Shown here: positions 1 to 6,882 of the stretch, piece by piece
How positions within the stretch are numbered: the stretch's first letter is position 1
Layout: each line of letters opens with the position of its first letter
Origin: a bacterium
Lineage (GTDB): Bacteria; Krumholzibacteriota; Krumholzibacteriia; JACNKJ01
Direction of reading: 5' to 3'
Length of the DNA stretch: 64,000 nucleotides
NCBI GenBank assembly: GCA_024231955.1
Contig: JAAEPZ010001024.1
Coordinates: 434,001-498,000 of the forward strand
Notes under the pieces: model-generated
Databases searched by the model: none
Told to the model about the DNA's origin: nothing
What the model saw: the letters and a program-made list of their open reading frames with translations, nothing else
Position numbers and translations under genes: made by a program

Positions 1-230
1 TCGAAGTAGGACCTGGGTTGTTGCGGGTTGACATCGATCCTCTCCAAGGGCACCTCAAGCACAACACGACCGGAGTCCGCAACCTGAGGGAAGGGGGTGA
101 CGACCTTCGGTGAGCGTGGCGTGAAATCCTCCTCCGGTACCACCTCAGGCGCAGGGGCGGCAGCAGCCTGTGGCATCGAAATATCGGAAAGGATAGCGCT
201 AAGCCCCTTGCCCAACACCTTTTTCTGCAT
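1..230 (-). CDS. parB: ParB chromosome-partitioning protein, N-terminal fragment
   Basis: Only the first 76 codons are in the window; the gene runs off the left edge. The ATG overlaps the 3' end of parA by 32 bp in another frame. The product starts MQKKVLGKGLSAIL, the usual ParB opening. An Ala/Pro-rich stretch follows, then VPLERIDVNPQQPRSYF, which matches the start of the ParB/Srx nuclease-like (CTPase) domain. ParB loads at parS, spreads as a CTP-dependent clamp and stimulates ParA; four parS-like sites lie 0.8-1.7 kb away. The overlap makes it co-transcribed and probably translationally coupled with parA. The DNA-binding and dimerisation domains lie outside the window. Confidence 0.93.
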   Translation of the reverse strand, partial: MQKKVLGKGLSAILSDISMPQAAAAPAPEVVPEEDFTPRSPKVVTPFPQVADSGRVVLEVPLERIDVNPQQPRSYF

Positions 231-981
231 TGATGACCTCCTGGGCCAGTTTAATGTAGCTTTGTGCGCCGGTGGATTCAAAGTCGTATTGAAGAACCGG
301 TTTACCAAAGGACGGCGACTCGGAGAGCTTCACATTGCGAGGGATAACGGTCTTGTACACTCTGTCTTCGAAGTACCTGATGGCCTCTTGCGCAACCTGG
401 CGCGACAGCTTGAGCCGGCGGTCGTACATGGTCAGCAGAATTCCCTCAATGGAGAGCGTTTCATTCAGGCTTTGCTGAATCCTGGTAACCACGTTAAGTA
501 GTTGGCCAAGCCCTTCAAGGGCATAGTATTCACACTGGATAGGGATCAGAACCGAATCGGCGGCGGAGAGGATGTTCACCGTCAACAGGCCCAGACTTGG
601 GGGACTGTCGATCAAAATGTAATCGTAATCCTTTTCTAACTCCGACAGCATCTTCTGCAGGAAGAAGGACCTGTTCTCCTGGTCGACAAGTTCAACCTCC
701 AAGCCGCTCAATCTGTGGGAGGCCGGGATAAGGTCTAACCCCGGAACTTCTGTGTTAACAAGTACTTGAGCGATTTCGGCTTGCCCAATCAAGAGCTCGT
801 AAACCGATTTTTCCAGCTCCTGGGCGTTGATTCCAAGGCCACTGCTGGCATTGGATTGGGGATCCATATCCACGAGAAGTGCACGTTTACCCGCGGCTGC
901 TATACTGGCGCTGAGATTGACCGCTGTAGTGGTCTTCCCTACGCCACCTTTTTGGTTGGCAATTGCTATGATGCGCGACAA
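199..981 (-). CDS. parA: ParA/Soj chromosome-partitioning ATPase
   Basis: A 260-residue MinD/ParA-family Walker ATPase, the usual length for chromosomal ParA (Soj). The deviant Walker A motif KGGVGKTTTAVNLS is near residue 11, the switch I region DMDPQSNASSGLG near 39 and Walker B ILIDSPPSLG near 121. It drives origin segregation by ATP-dependent binding to nucleoid DNA and ParB-stimulated hydrolysis. The start is TTG at 979-981, with an AGGGG Shine-Dalgarno just upstream. Its 3' end overlaps parB. A promoter candidate and a parS site lie immediately upstream, so ParB could autoregulate the operon. Without a neighbouring parB it could be taken for a MinD-like ATPase; with it the call is firm. 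Confidence 0.97.
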   Translation of the reverse strand: MSRIIAIANQKGGVGKTTTAVNLSASIAAAGKRALLVDMDPQSNASSGLGINAQELEKSVYELLIGQAEIAQVLVNTEVPGLDLIPASHRLSGLEVELVDQENRSFFLQKMLSELEKDYDYILIDSPPSLGLLTVNILSAADSVLIPIQCEYYALEGLGQLLNVVTRIQQSLNETLSIEGILLTMYDRRLKLSRQVAQEAIRYFEDRVYKTVIPRNVKLSESPSFGKPVLQYDFESTGAQSYIKLAQEVINAEKGVGQGA

Positions 982-1023
982 GAAAAGCCCCTTTCAAGAG
1001 CATATGGGGAGGAATCAGAGCTT

Positions 1024-1053
1024 GTTGTACCGTCTAAGCAGGTGATGTGTCAA
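1024..1053 (-). promoter_or_regulatory. Candidate sigma-70 promoter of parAB
   Basis: On the minus strand there is a perfect -35 TTGACA (1048-1053), an 18-bp spacer and a -10 TACAAC (1024-1029), about 45 bp before the parA start. It lies after the rsmG terminator hairpin, so parAB has its own promoter. A parS site (1057-1072) begins 4 bp upstream of the -35. Confidence 0.5.
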
Positions 1054-1056
1054 CAA

Positions 1057-1072
1057 CGTTTCACGTGAAACA
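1057..1072. promoter_or_regulatory. parS: parS site 1 (ParB-binding centromere)
   Basis: CGTTTCACGTGAAACA matches the consensus TGTTTCACGTGAAACA at 15 of 16 positions; the 14-bp palindromic core GTTTCACGTGAAAC is perfect. It sits between the rsmG terminator and the parAB promoter. Confidence 0.93.
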
Positions 1073-1078
1073 CAAAAA

Positions 1079-1106
1079 CTCCGATGTTTCATGTGAAACA
1101 TCGGAG
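1079..1106 (-). terminator. rsmG terminator hairpin, possibly bidirectional, containing a parS-like core
   Basis: A 12-bp perfect stem closes on a 4-nt loop. On the minus strand it is followed by TTTTTGTG, so it fits an intrinsic terminator 23 bp after the rsmG stop codon. On the plus strand it is followed by CCTTTTT, so it could act both ways. The inner part of the stem-loop is the parS-like palindrome at 1085-1100. Confidence 0.75.
1085..1100. promoter_or_regulatory. parS: parS-like site 2 embedded in the terminator
   Basis: TGTTTCATGTGAAACA differs from the parS consensus only by C to T in the centre (15 of 16). It is 12 bp from site 1 and forms the apical part of the terminator hairpin. 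The central CG is important in known parS sites, so its affinity may be reduced. Confidence 0.6.
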
Positions 1107-1128
1107 CCTTTTTAACAACTTCAAATAT

Positions 1129-1980
1129 CTATACCTGTCTGAGCCAGGCAAACAGTGTTCGGCGGTCAGGGAAGTCCAGTGCAAGGGTATCCTCCAGATT
1201 CCACCCCTTTTTCGGCCAACGACCTCTCTCCTCGCGCCATTCCTGGCTCAAACCCTTCGTCCCCTTTATCAGGACCATCTCTCTGACCTTGTCCTTCAGG
1301 TTCTTTGACCATTTCAAGGTTTGATCCACGCTGGTCAACGCTCGCGTACACAACATCCCCGGGCCCTTTACCTGATTGACCTCCAGCACAAGCGGCAAGT
1401 CCGGACTTTCCAGGCGATGAGAGAACACGCTCGCACACTCCAATGACATCTCATCCAGTGCATACTCCAGAAACTCAGCCTTTCTACCTCTGGATTCGAT
1501 CAGAATCAGCGATTCCGGCGCCTCCTCCTCGGAAAGATGATCCAGAAGAATCCATGCGGGAATTCCGGGAACACCTGAACCGGTGCCTACATCCATCATG
1601 AAGTTCAGCTTTTCACTATCATCCGTTTCACGTGAAATATGAAGCCATACATAGGCCAGGGGGAGAGACTCCATGATGTTCGCCAGGATCTGCTTCTCGG
1701 GGCTCCTCCTTGAAACCAGATTCAGTTTCTGATTAGCTTCGAGTGTGAGTCGAGCATAAAACTCCATGACGTCAAAGAATGCCTTGTCCGGTACTTTGCT
1801 CATGAGTTCATCACCGAGCAGCGATATGTTCAACCCTGGTTCAGTTTCACGTGAAACATGTGCACCGGAAAGGTCCAGATTGAATTGATCCGCCTCTGGT
1901 TCCTCAAAATGTCTCTTTGTCGCTTCAACCCATGTCCTCTTCATTACGGCTGAATTCAACATCTGCGCACTATTCGTCAT
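1129..1980 (-). CDS. rsmG: 16S rRNA (guanine-N7) methyltransferase RsmG (GidB)
   Basis: SAM-dependent methyltransferase expected to methylate G527 (E. coli numbering) of 16S rRNA. The SAM-binding motif DVGTGSGVPGIP is near residue 130, and an RsmG-type segment FYARLTLEANQKLNLVS lies before it. At 283 residues it is longer than typical RsmG (about 205-240), because of some 65 poorly conserved N-terminal residues. The start is supported by an AAGGTG Shine-Dalgarno and an 11-bp overlap with the mnmG 3' end, which implies coupling. Two parS sites lie inside the coding region and two more just downstream. A strong hairpin terminates the mnmEG-rsmG transcript before parA. A downstream start that trims the extension cannot be excluded. 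Confidence 0.95.
   Translation of the reverse strand: MTNSAQMLNSAVMKRTWVEATKRHFEEPEADQFNLDLSGAHVSRETEPGLNISLLGDELMSKVPDKAFFDVMEFYARLTLEANQKLNLVSRRSPEKQILANIMESLPLAYVWLHISRETDDSEKLNFMMDVGTGSGVPGIPAWILLDHLSEEEAPESLILIESRGRKAEFLEYALDEMSLECASVFSHRLESPDLPLVLEVNQVKGPGMLCTRALTSVDQTLKWSKNLKDKVREMVLIKGTKGLSQEWREERGRWPKKGWNLEDTLALDFPDRRTLFAWLRQV
1624..1639. promoter_or_regulatory. parS: parS-like site 3, inside rsmG
   Basis: CGTTTCACGTGAAATA matches the parS consensus at 14 of 16 positions, with the central 12 bp TTTCACGTGAAA intact. It lies in the rsmG coding sequence. Confidence 0.75.
1843..1858. promoter_or_regulatory. parS: parS site 4, inside rsmG
   Basis: AGTTTCACGTGAAACA matches the consensus at 15 of 16 positions with a perfect 14-bp core. 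It lies in the 5' part of rsmG, in the stretch coding for the non-conserved N-terminal extension. Confidence 0.92.
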
Positions 1981-3895
1981 CTCTGTTCACCTTCATTTTA
2001 CGGGTTCTCCCGTATGACTCCAAAAAGACCATCAAAACTGACAGATCACCCATTCGCACCCCAGGGACGCGACCGGCCTGCCCCAGACTGGTCGGAGCAA
2101 CATGCCGCCAGCGCTCTCTCGCCTCATTACTCAGCCCCGGAACTTCATTATAATCAAAGTGTTCCGGAATTCCTGCATTTTCCATCCGCTTGAATTTCTC
2201 AGCAGACTGCTTCTCTCTATCTATATACCCCTCATACTTTAACCGGGTCTCGAGTCTGCCTGTTTCACCTGACGTCATTGGCTCCATTGAGGAAAGCTCC
2301 GATTCAATATCGCTGTATATGACACCAGGTCTTCTTAGAACCTGGGCAGCGGAAAGACCGGGCTCAACACCACCTGATTTGAGCTTTGTCTCAAGCCTGG
2401 CTGCAGCAGCCTTGCCGAAATATCTCCTCCACAGTCTATCTGTATTTCGCTTCACCTTGCCGGCCGATTCCTCAAAGTCCTCGAACTGCTTGCTGCTTAT
2501 TAAACCCAGTTCGTACCCCTTGGCCAGCAAACGTTCGTCTGCATTGTCGCAGCGAAGCAGGAGTCTGAACTCTGCGCGGGATGTAAACATTCTGTAAGGT
2601 TCATCGGCACCACGAGTTACGAGGTCGTCGATCATAACACCAATATAGGCTTCCGACCTGTCCGGCACCCATGGATCTCTCCCCTCCAGCTTGAGGGTTG
2701 CGTTAATACCCGCCATCAAGCCCTGGGCGGCAGCCTCCTCATAGCCGCTCGTACCATTTATCTGACCGGCCAGGTAAACTCCCTCAAGTCCACGTACCTC
2801 AAGGGATGGTGTCAGCTGCCTGGGGTCGATGGCATCATACTCCACCGCGTAACCGGGTTGGAGCATCACACACCTCTCCAAGCCCGGAATCGACTGTAAC
2901 ACCAAGAGTTGCAAATCTTCAGGAAGGCTTGTCGATAAACCGTTTACATACCATGACTCTGAGTTCAAACCCTCGGGTTCCAGAAATATCGTGTGCCTGT
3001 CACGATCCGGAAAACGGTGTACCTTGTCCTCAATTGAAGGGCAGTACCTGGGTCCGGTCCCCTCAATGCTTCCGTTGAACAGGGGGCTGCGCTCAATATT
3101 CTCGCTGATCAAACCGTGAGTATCATCACATGTATAGGTGAGATAGCAGGCAATCTGATCTCGGGTGATGGCAACGGTCGAATGGGAGAAGGGGATCGGC
3201 GGCTCATCACCATTCTGAATCTCACACTTGTCAAAATCGATCGACGAGCCAAGCACCCTTGCGGGAGTACCTGTCTTCAATCGTCGTAGGGTCAGGTTCA
3301 TCTCCTCCAGATTGATGGCCAACCGATCCGAGGCGTATTCTCCGAGCCTGCCCCCCTGCTCCTGCTTCTGACCGATATGCATCAGTCCCCGTAGAAATGT
3401 CCCGGTGGTTAAGACAACCGTTTTGCCCGCAAACTCCCGTCCGTCGGCAAGACAAACACCCGCAACTCCAGTCGCAGCCTTGATCAAGGAGCTAACCTCC
3501 CCCTCAATCAGGGTAAGGTTCTTTTGCTTTTTGATCTTCTCCAGCATGCCTGCGCTGTAAGTGTATTTCTCCGCTTGAGCTCGCGGTGCTCTCACCGCCG
3601 GGCCCTTGCGCGTATTGAGCATACGAAACTGGATGCCGTGCTCATCGATGTGTTTGGCCATCTCGCCGCCGAGAGCGTCAATTTCCCGAACCAGATGTCC
3701 CTTACCCAACCCTCCTATTGATGGGTTGCAACTCATGCGGGCTATAGTTTTTTCGGATAATGTTATCATCAAAGTGGAGAATCCTCGCCGAGAGGAGACA
3801 AGTGCCGCCTCAACCCCTGCGTGTCCACCTCCGACAACAATCACTCCGTATTCGGAACAGGATTCAATACGCTTTTTCACTTTATTTACCGACAC
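1970..3895 (-). CDS. mnmG: tRNA uridine-34 carboxymethylaminomethyl modification enzyme MnmG (GidA)
   Basis: FAD-binding partner of MnmE in forming (c)mnm5U at the wobble position of some tRNAs. At 641 residues it is full length. The N-terminal dinucleotide motif VVGGGHAGVEAA is near residue 20, followed by the GidA signatures SCNPSIGGLGKGHLVREIDALGG and GPAVRAPRAQADK-like GPAVRAPRAQAEKY. The C-terminal helical domain that contacts MnmE and tRNA is present. The start is GTG at 3893-3895, and the first 14 bp overlap the end of mnmE, so the two subunits are translated together. Its 3' end overlaps rsmG. No key motif is missing. Confidence 0.98.
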   Translation of the reverse strand: MSVNKVKKRIESCSEYGVIVVGGGHAGVEAALVSSRRGFSTLMITLSEKTIARMSCNPSIGGLGKGHLVREIDALGGEMAKHIDEHGIQFRMLNTRKGPAVRAPRAQAEKYTYSAGMLEKIKKQKNLTLIEGEVSSLIKAATGVAGVCLADGREFAGKTVVLTTGTFLRGLMHIGQKQEQGGRLGEYASDRLAINLEEMNLTLRRLKTGTPARVLGSSIDFDKCEIQNGDEPPIPFSHSTVAITRDQIACYLTYTCDDTHGLISENIERSPLFNGSIEGTGPRYCPSIEDKVHRFPDRDRHTIFLEPEGLNSESWYVNGLSTSLPEDLQLLVLQSIPGLERCVMLQPGYAVEYDAIDPRQLTPSLEVRGLEGVYLAGQINGTSGYEEAAAQGLMAGINATLKLEGRDPWVPDRSEAYIGVMIDDLVTRGADEPYRMFTSRAEFRLLLRCDNADERLLAKGYELGLISSKQFEDFEESAGKVKRNTDRLWRRYFGKAAAARLETKLKSGGVEPGLSAAQVLRRPGVIYSDIESELSSMEPMTSGETGRLETRLKYEGYIDREKQSAEKFKRMENAGIPEHFDYNEVPGLSNEARERWRHVAPTSLGQAGRVPGVRMGDLSVLMVFLESYGRTRKMKVNRDDE

Positions 3896-5258
3896 AGAAG
3901 TTCGCGAATATCTCAGTCAATATCTCTTCCCCGACTTTATCCCCCGTGAGTTCATCCAGTTCACCCAGCGCCTCGCGCATTTGTCTGGCCAGGACCTCCT
4001 CCTCAAGCAATTCCAGGGTCTCGGGTGTGAGGTCCTGCAGGATCGAATGAATTGCCTGCAGCTTTGCGCTCTGACGGCGGTTCACGGCAACCTTCTCACC
4101 GAGTTGCTTCTGGACAACCCCCTCCGTTGCCATCAAGTAGAGGCACCCTTTCAATGTATCAAGCCCGGATCCCGTTTTCGCAGAAACGGAGACAGTCCGG
4201 GCTTCGGGTCCCTCCTTGCCGTTGAACAGATCATCGCTGAACCCTGGCAGATCGGATTTATTGTAAACCACCAGGGTGTCGGCGCTGCCCAGAACGCGAA
4301 TCCTCTCCTCACTGGAAACAGGCTGCGTTCCATCGAAAATCCAAACCTTGACCTCGGATGCTGCAAGGGCCGCCTCACTTCTCGCAACACCGAGCTTCTC
4401 GACCTGCTCCTCCGTATCGCGAATTCCGGCAGTGTCCTGCAAATGGAAAACTATCCCGCGATGAACCCAGCTCTCCTTCAGTACATCGCGTGTTGTCCCA
4501 GGAAGCTCGGTCACGATCGCACGATCCTCTTTCAGAATCGCATTGAAGATTGAACTCTTTCCGACATTCGGAGCACCCGCCAGAACAACCGATACGCCCT
4601 CTCTGATTAAAGACCCCTCTGCGGCTCCCGCCAGCAGGTCTTCAACTTCCGTGCGCAGCGATTCCACGCAACGCGCGATCTCCTCACGCTCGACAAAGTT
4701 GATGTCCTCCTCCACGAAATCGATTCCCGCCTCCAGGTCTCGCAGAACTGTCAGCAGTTTTTCGCGCAGCGGGGCGATCCTTCTCCTCATCGAACCGGTA
4801 AGGTGATCAAGCGCCAGGTCGCGAGCCTTATCGGTCGGGCTGTGAATCAGATCCGCAACAGCCTCGGCCTGGGTAAGATCGATACGTCCGGACAGAAATG
4901 CTCTAAACGTGAATTCACCGGGATACGCGGCTTTTAGTCCCAGATAGTAGAGCTCCTCCAGTAGAGCCCTCACCGTCACGGGTCCGCCATGAGTATGAAT
5001 TTCCACCATGTTTTCGCCGGTGAAACTGCGAGGACCGGGAAACCAGACCGCCATGGACTCGTCCAGTTTTCGTCCCGTATGATCATGAAGATGGAGATAT
5101 TGAAGTCGGCGCGGCTTGAAACTCTTGGGATTTGATTTGTCGGCGCAGAGAGATTGAAGAGCTGCGTATGCTCGCTCGCCACTGATCCTGATGACGGCCA
5201 GCGCACCCTCGCCCGGCGCTGTGGCCGGGGCGGTTATTGTTTCTTCCGGCCTGTTCAT
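3882..5258 (-). CDS. mnmE: tRNA modification GTPase MnmE (TrmE)
   Basis: 458-residue GTPase that acts with MnmG in tRNA wobble-uridine modification. The order is an N-terminal tetrahydrofolate-binding domain (starting ETITAPATAPGEGALAVIRISG), a helical domain, an inserted G domain (P-loop GAPNVGKSS, G3 DTAGIRDT, G4 NKSD) and the family C-terminus FCVGK, whose Cys is functionally important. The start is ATG at 5258 with only a weak ribosome-binding site. It overlaps mnmG by 14 bp. A hairpin (5277-5300) separates it from jag upstream. Confidence 0.98.
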   Translation of the reverse strand: MNRPEETITAPATAPGEGALAVIRISGERAYAALQSLCADKSNPKSFKPRRLQYLHLHDHTGRKLDESMAVWFPGPRSFTGENMVEIHTHGGPVTVRALLEELYYLGLKAAYPGEFTFRAFLSGRIDLTQAEAVADLIHSPTDKARDLALDHLTGSMRRRIAPLREKLLTVLRDLEAGIDFVEEDINFVEREEIARCVESLRTEVEDLLAGAAEGSLIREGVSVVLAGAPNVGKSSIFNAILKEDRAIVTELPGTTRDVLKESWVHRGIVFHLQDTAGIRDTEEQVEKLGVARSEAALAASEVKVWIFDGTQPVSSEERIRVLGSADTLVVYNKSDLPGFSDDLFNGKEGPEARTVSVSAKTGSGLDTLKGCLYLMATEGVVQKQLGEKVAVNRRQSAKLQAIHSILQDLTPETLELLEEEVLARQMREALGELDELTGDKVGEEILTEIFANFCVGK

Positions 5259-5276
5259 ATATCGCTCTTGGCATGA

Positions 5277-5300
5277 GAGCGCGGGGAAAACCCCGCGCTC
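5277..5300 (-). terminator. GC-rich hairpin between jag and mnmE
   Basis: A perfect 10-bp GC-rich stem with a 4-nt loop lies 23 bp after the jag stop. No T-tract follows on the minus strand, so it may be a partial terminator, an RNA-processing site or a 3'-end stabiliser rather than a strong terminator. Confidence 0.4.
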
Positions 5301-5322
5301 CCTGAGTTCATGTCGTCATTGT

Positions 5323-6867
5323 TTAACGACGACGCTTGTTCTTCTTGGTTGCCGGCTTGCTGCCGGGCTTCTCAATCTGCAGGACCCGTTTCGCCAGATC
5401 GTTATTGAAAGGCTTTTTACCTGAATCATCCGTGATATAGGCAGCCTCTGTCAGCGTGGCTTTCTCACCACTTCCGTGATCATCGCTCCTGCTGTCACCA
5501 AATGAATCGTTGCGATCATAGCGATCTCTTCCGGAGCCGCCACGTCCTCCACGATCATCTCTGCGTCCACGTCCACCACGGTCATCACGTCTGCCGCGAC
5601 TTTCGCGCGGTTGACGATCCTCGCGCGGTTGGCGATCCTCGCGCGGTTGGCGATCCTCGCTCGATTGGCGCTCCTCGCGCGGCTGGCGATCCTCGCGCGG
5701 CTGGCGATCCTCGCGCGGCTGGCGTTCCTCGCTCGATTGGCGCTCCTCGCGCGGCTGGCGATCCTCGCGCGGCTGGCGATCCTCGCGCGGTTGGCGCTCC
5801 TCGCTCGATTGGCGCTGCTCGCGCGACTGGCGATCGTCGCGCGGCTGGCGATCCTCGCGCGGCTGGCGATCCTCGCGCGGCTGGCGATCCTCGCGCGGCT
5901 GGCGATCGTCGCGCGGTTGGCGATCCTCGCTCGATTGGCGCTGCTGATGCTCCTCACGCTGCAATTGCTCCTCGCGCGTTCCACGCTCGTCACGAGTCTC
6001 GTTTCGTGCGCTTTCACGCCCACCGAAATCCCTGACTGGAGATCTGCCGCCACGACCTCTGCGGCCACGAGGCCTCCGCCGACCTTGATCCGTTTTCTCC
6101 CGATTCTCTTGGGGCTGGCTATCGCCACTATCGAATCCCCCGGAAAGAGGGGCTGACCTGAACCCGGGGTCGGGGACCCTGTCGTAGGCGGTTTCGTTTT
6201 CACGCTCCTCACGAGTGATGCGTTCACTTGGGCGATGACGACTTCCGGGTTCGCCGAAAGCGATGACAACACAACGCCGGGTCCCCTTACCGACCGTAAA
6301 GGTGTGGATATCGGTTCTGTCGGCCAGCATCATGTGCACGAGCCTGCGATCCTGAGCGCTCATCGGATCAAGCGTGCAGTTACGCTCGCTCGAAATCACC
6401 CTCTCCACGGTCTCCGTGACCCTGGCCTTCAGGCTCTCCTCGCGCCGGGCGCGATAGTCACCAATGTCGATATTGATAACCATGTTGTGCCCTGCTCTCG
6501 CAGCGACGATCCGCTGTGTCAGGTGACGGATAGCGTCCAGCGTCTGTCCGCGCCGCCCGATGAGCAGACCCTCATCTTCGGGTGAGTCGATGCGGATATT
6601 GGTCATCTCTTCATCTTTTTCCGAACTCAGCTTGAAATTCACACCCATCATTTCGAGCAGATTGTTTACGACATCCGCCGGATCCGCCTCGTTTGCGCCC
6701 AGTTCGGAAACACGGACCTTGAATTTTCGGCCGCCAAAACCAAGAAAGCCTGAGCTTGCTTCGCTAAGGATCTCCACGCCGACTTCGGAACGCTTCAATT
6801 TCAGCTCCGTCAGAGCGTTCTCGACAGCTTCCTCTTTAGTTTTACCAACAGCTTCGATGCTTTTCAT
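5323..6867 (-). CDS. jag: RNA-binding protein Jag/KhpB with a long repetitive charged tail
   Basis: The first 215 or so residues are a standard Jag (KhpB/EloR): Jag_N domain (MKSIEAVGKTKEEAVENAL, SSGFLGFGGRKF), a KH domain with the loop GRRGQTLDAIRHL near residue 105, and an R3H domain (DRRLVHMML...) to about residue 210. Jag binds RNA and regulates envelope and division genes in Gram-positives. The rest, about 300 residues, is a low-complexity Arg/Asp/Glu/Gln tail built of hexamers such as REDRQP, then an Arg/Gly-rich segment and a basic end (KKNKRRR). Family members are usually 200-250 residues. The tail resembles RNA-binding or condensate-forming disordered regions; that function is inference. 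It lies 15 bp after yidC, the usual neighbour. Confidence 0.93.
   Translation of the reverse strand: MKSIEAVGKTKEEAVENALTELKLKRSEVGVEILSEASSGFLGFGGRKFKVRVSELGANEADPADVVNNLLEMMGVNFKLSSEKDEEMTNIRIDSPEDEGLLIGRRGQTLDAIRHLTQRIVAARAGHNMVINIDIGDYRARREESLKARVTETVERVISSERNCTLDPMSAQDRRLVHMMLADRTDIHTFTVGKGTRRCVVIAFGEPGSRHRPSERITREERENETAYDRVPDPGFRSAPLSGGFDSGDSQPQENREKTDQGRRRPRGRRGRGGRSPVRDFGGRESARNETRDERGTREEQLQREEHQQRQSSEDRQPRDDRQPREDRQPREDRQPREDRQPRDDRQSREQRQSSEERQPREDRQPREDRQPREERQSSEERQPREDRQPREDRQPREERQSSEDRQPREDRQPREDRQPRESRGRRDDRGGRGRRDDRGGRGGSGRDRYDRNDSFGDSRSDDHGSGEKATLTEAAYITDDSGKKPFNNDLAKRVLQIEKPGSKPATKKNKRRR
5607..5935. repeat. 18-bp coding minisatellite in jag
   Basis: About 18-19 tandem imperfect copies of an 18-bp unit encode hexapeptides (PREDRQ, PREERQ, SSEERQ, PRDDRQ). 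A 72-bp higher-order unit (three PRE(D/E)RQ hexamers plus one SSE(E/D)RQ) recurs about three times. The unit length is a multiple of three, so copy-number change keeps the frame. The edges are approximate because terminal copies are degenerate. Confidence 0.9.
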
Positions 6868-6882
6868 GTTAACTCCCCAGCC

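Noticed and set aside
2268..2284. TGTTTCACCTGACGTCA as a fifth parS in mnmG
   Set aside because: Only the left half matches; the right half-site is lost.
5607..5935. CRISPR-like array
   Set aside because: The repeats are contiguous 18-bp coding units without spacers, in frame with jag.
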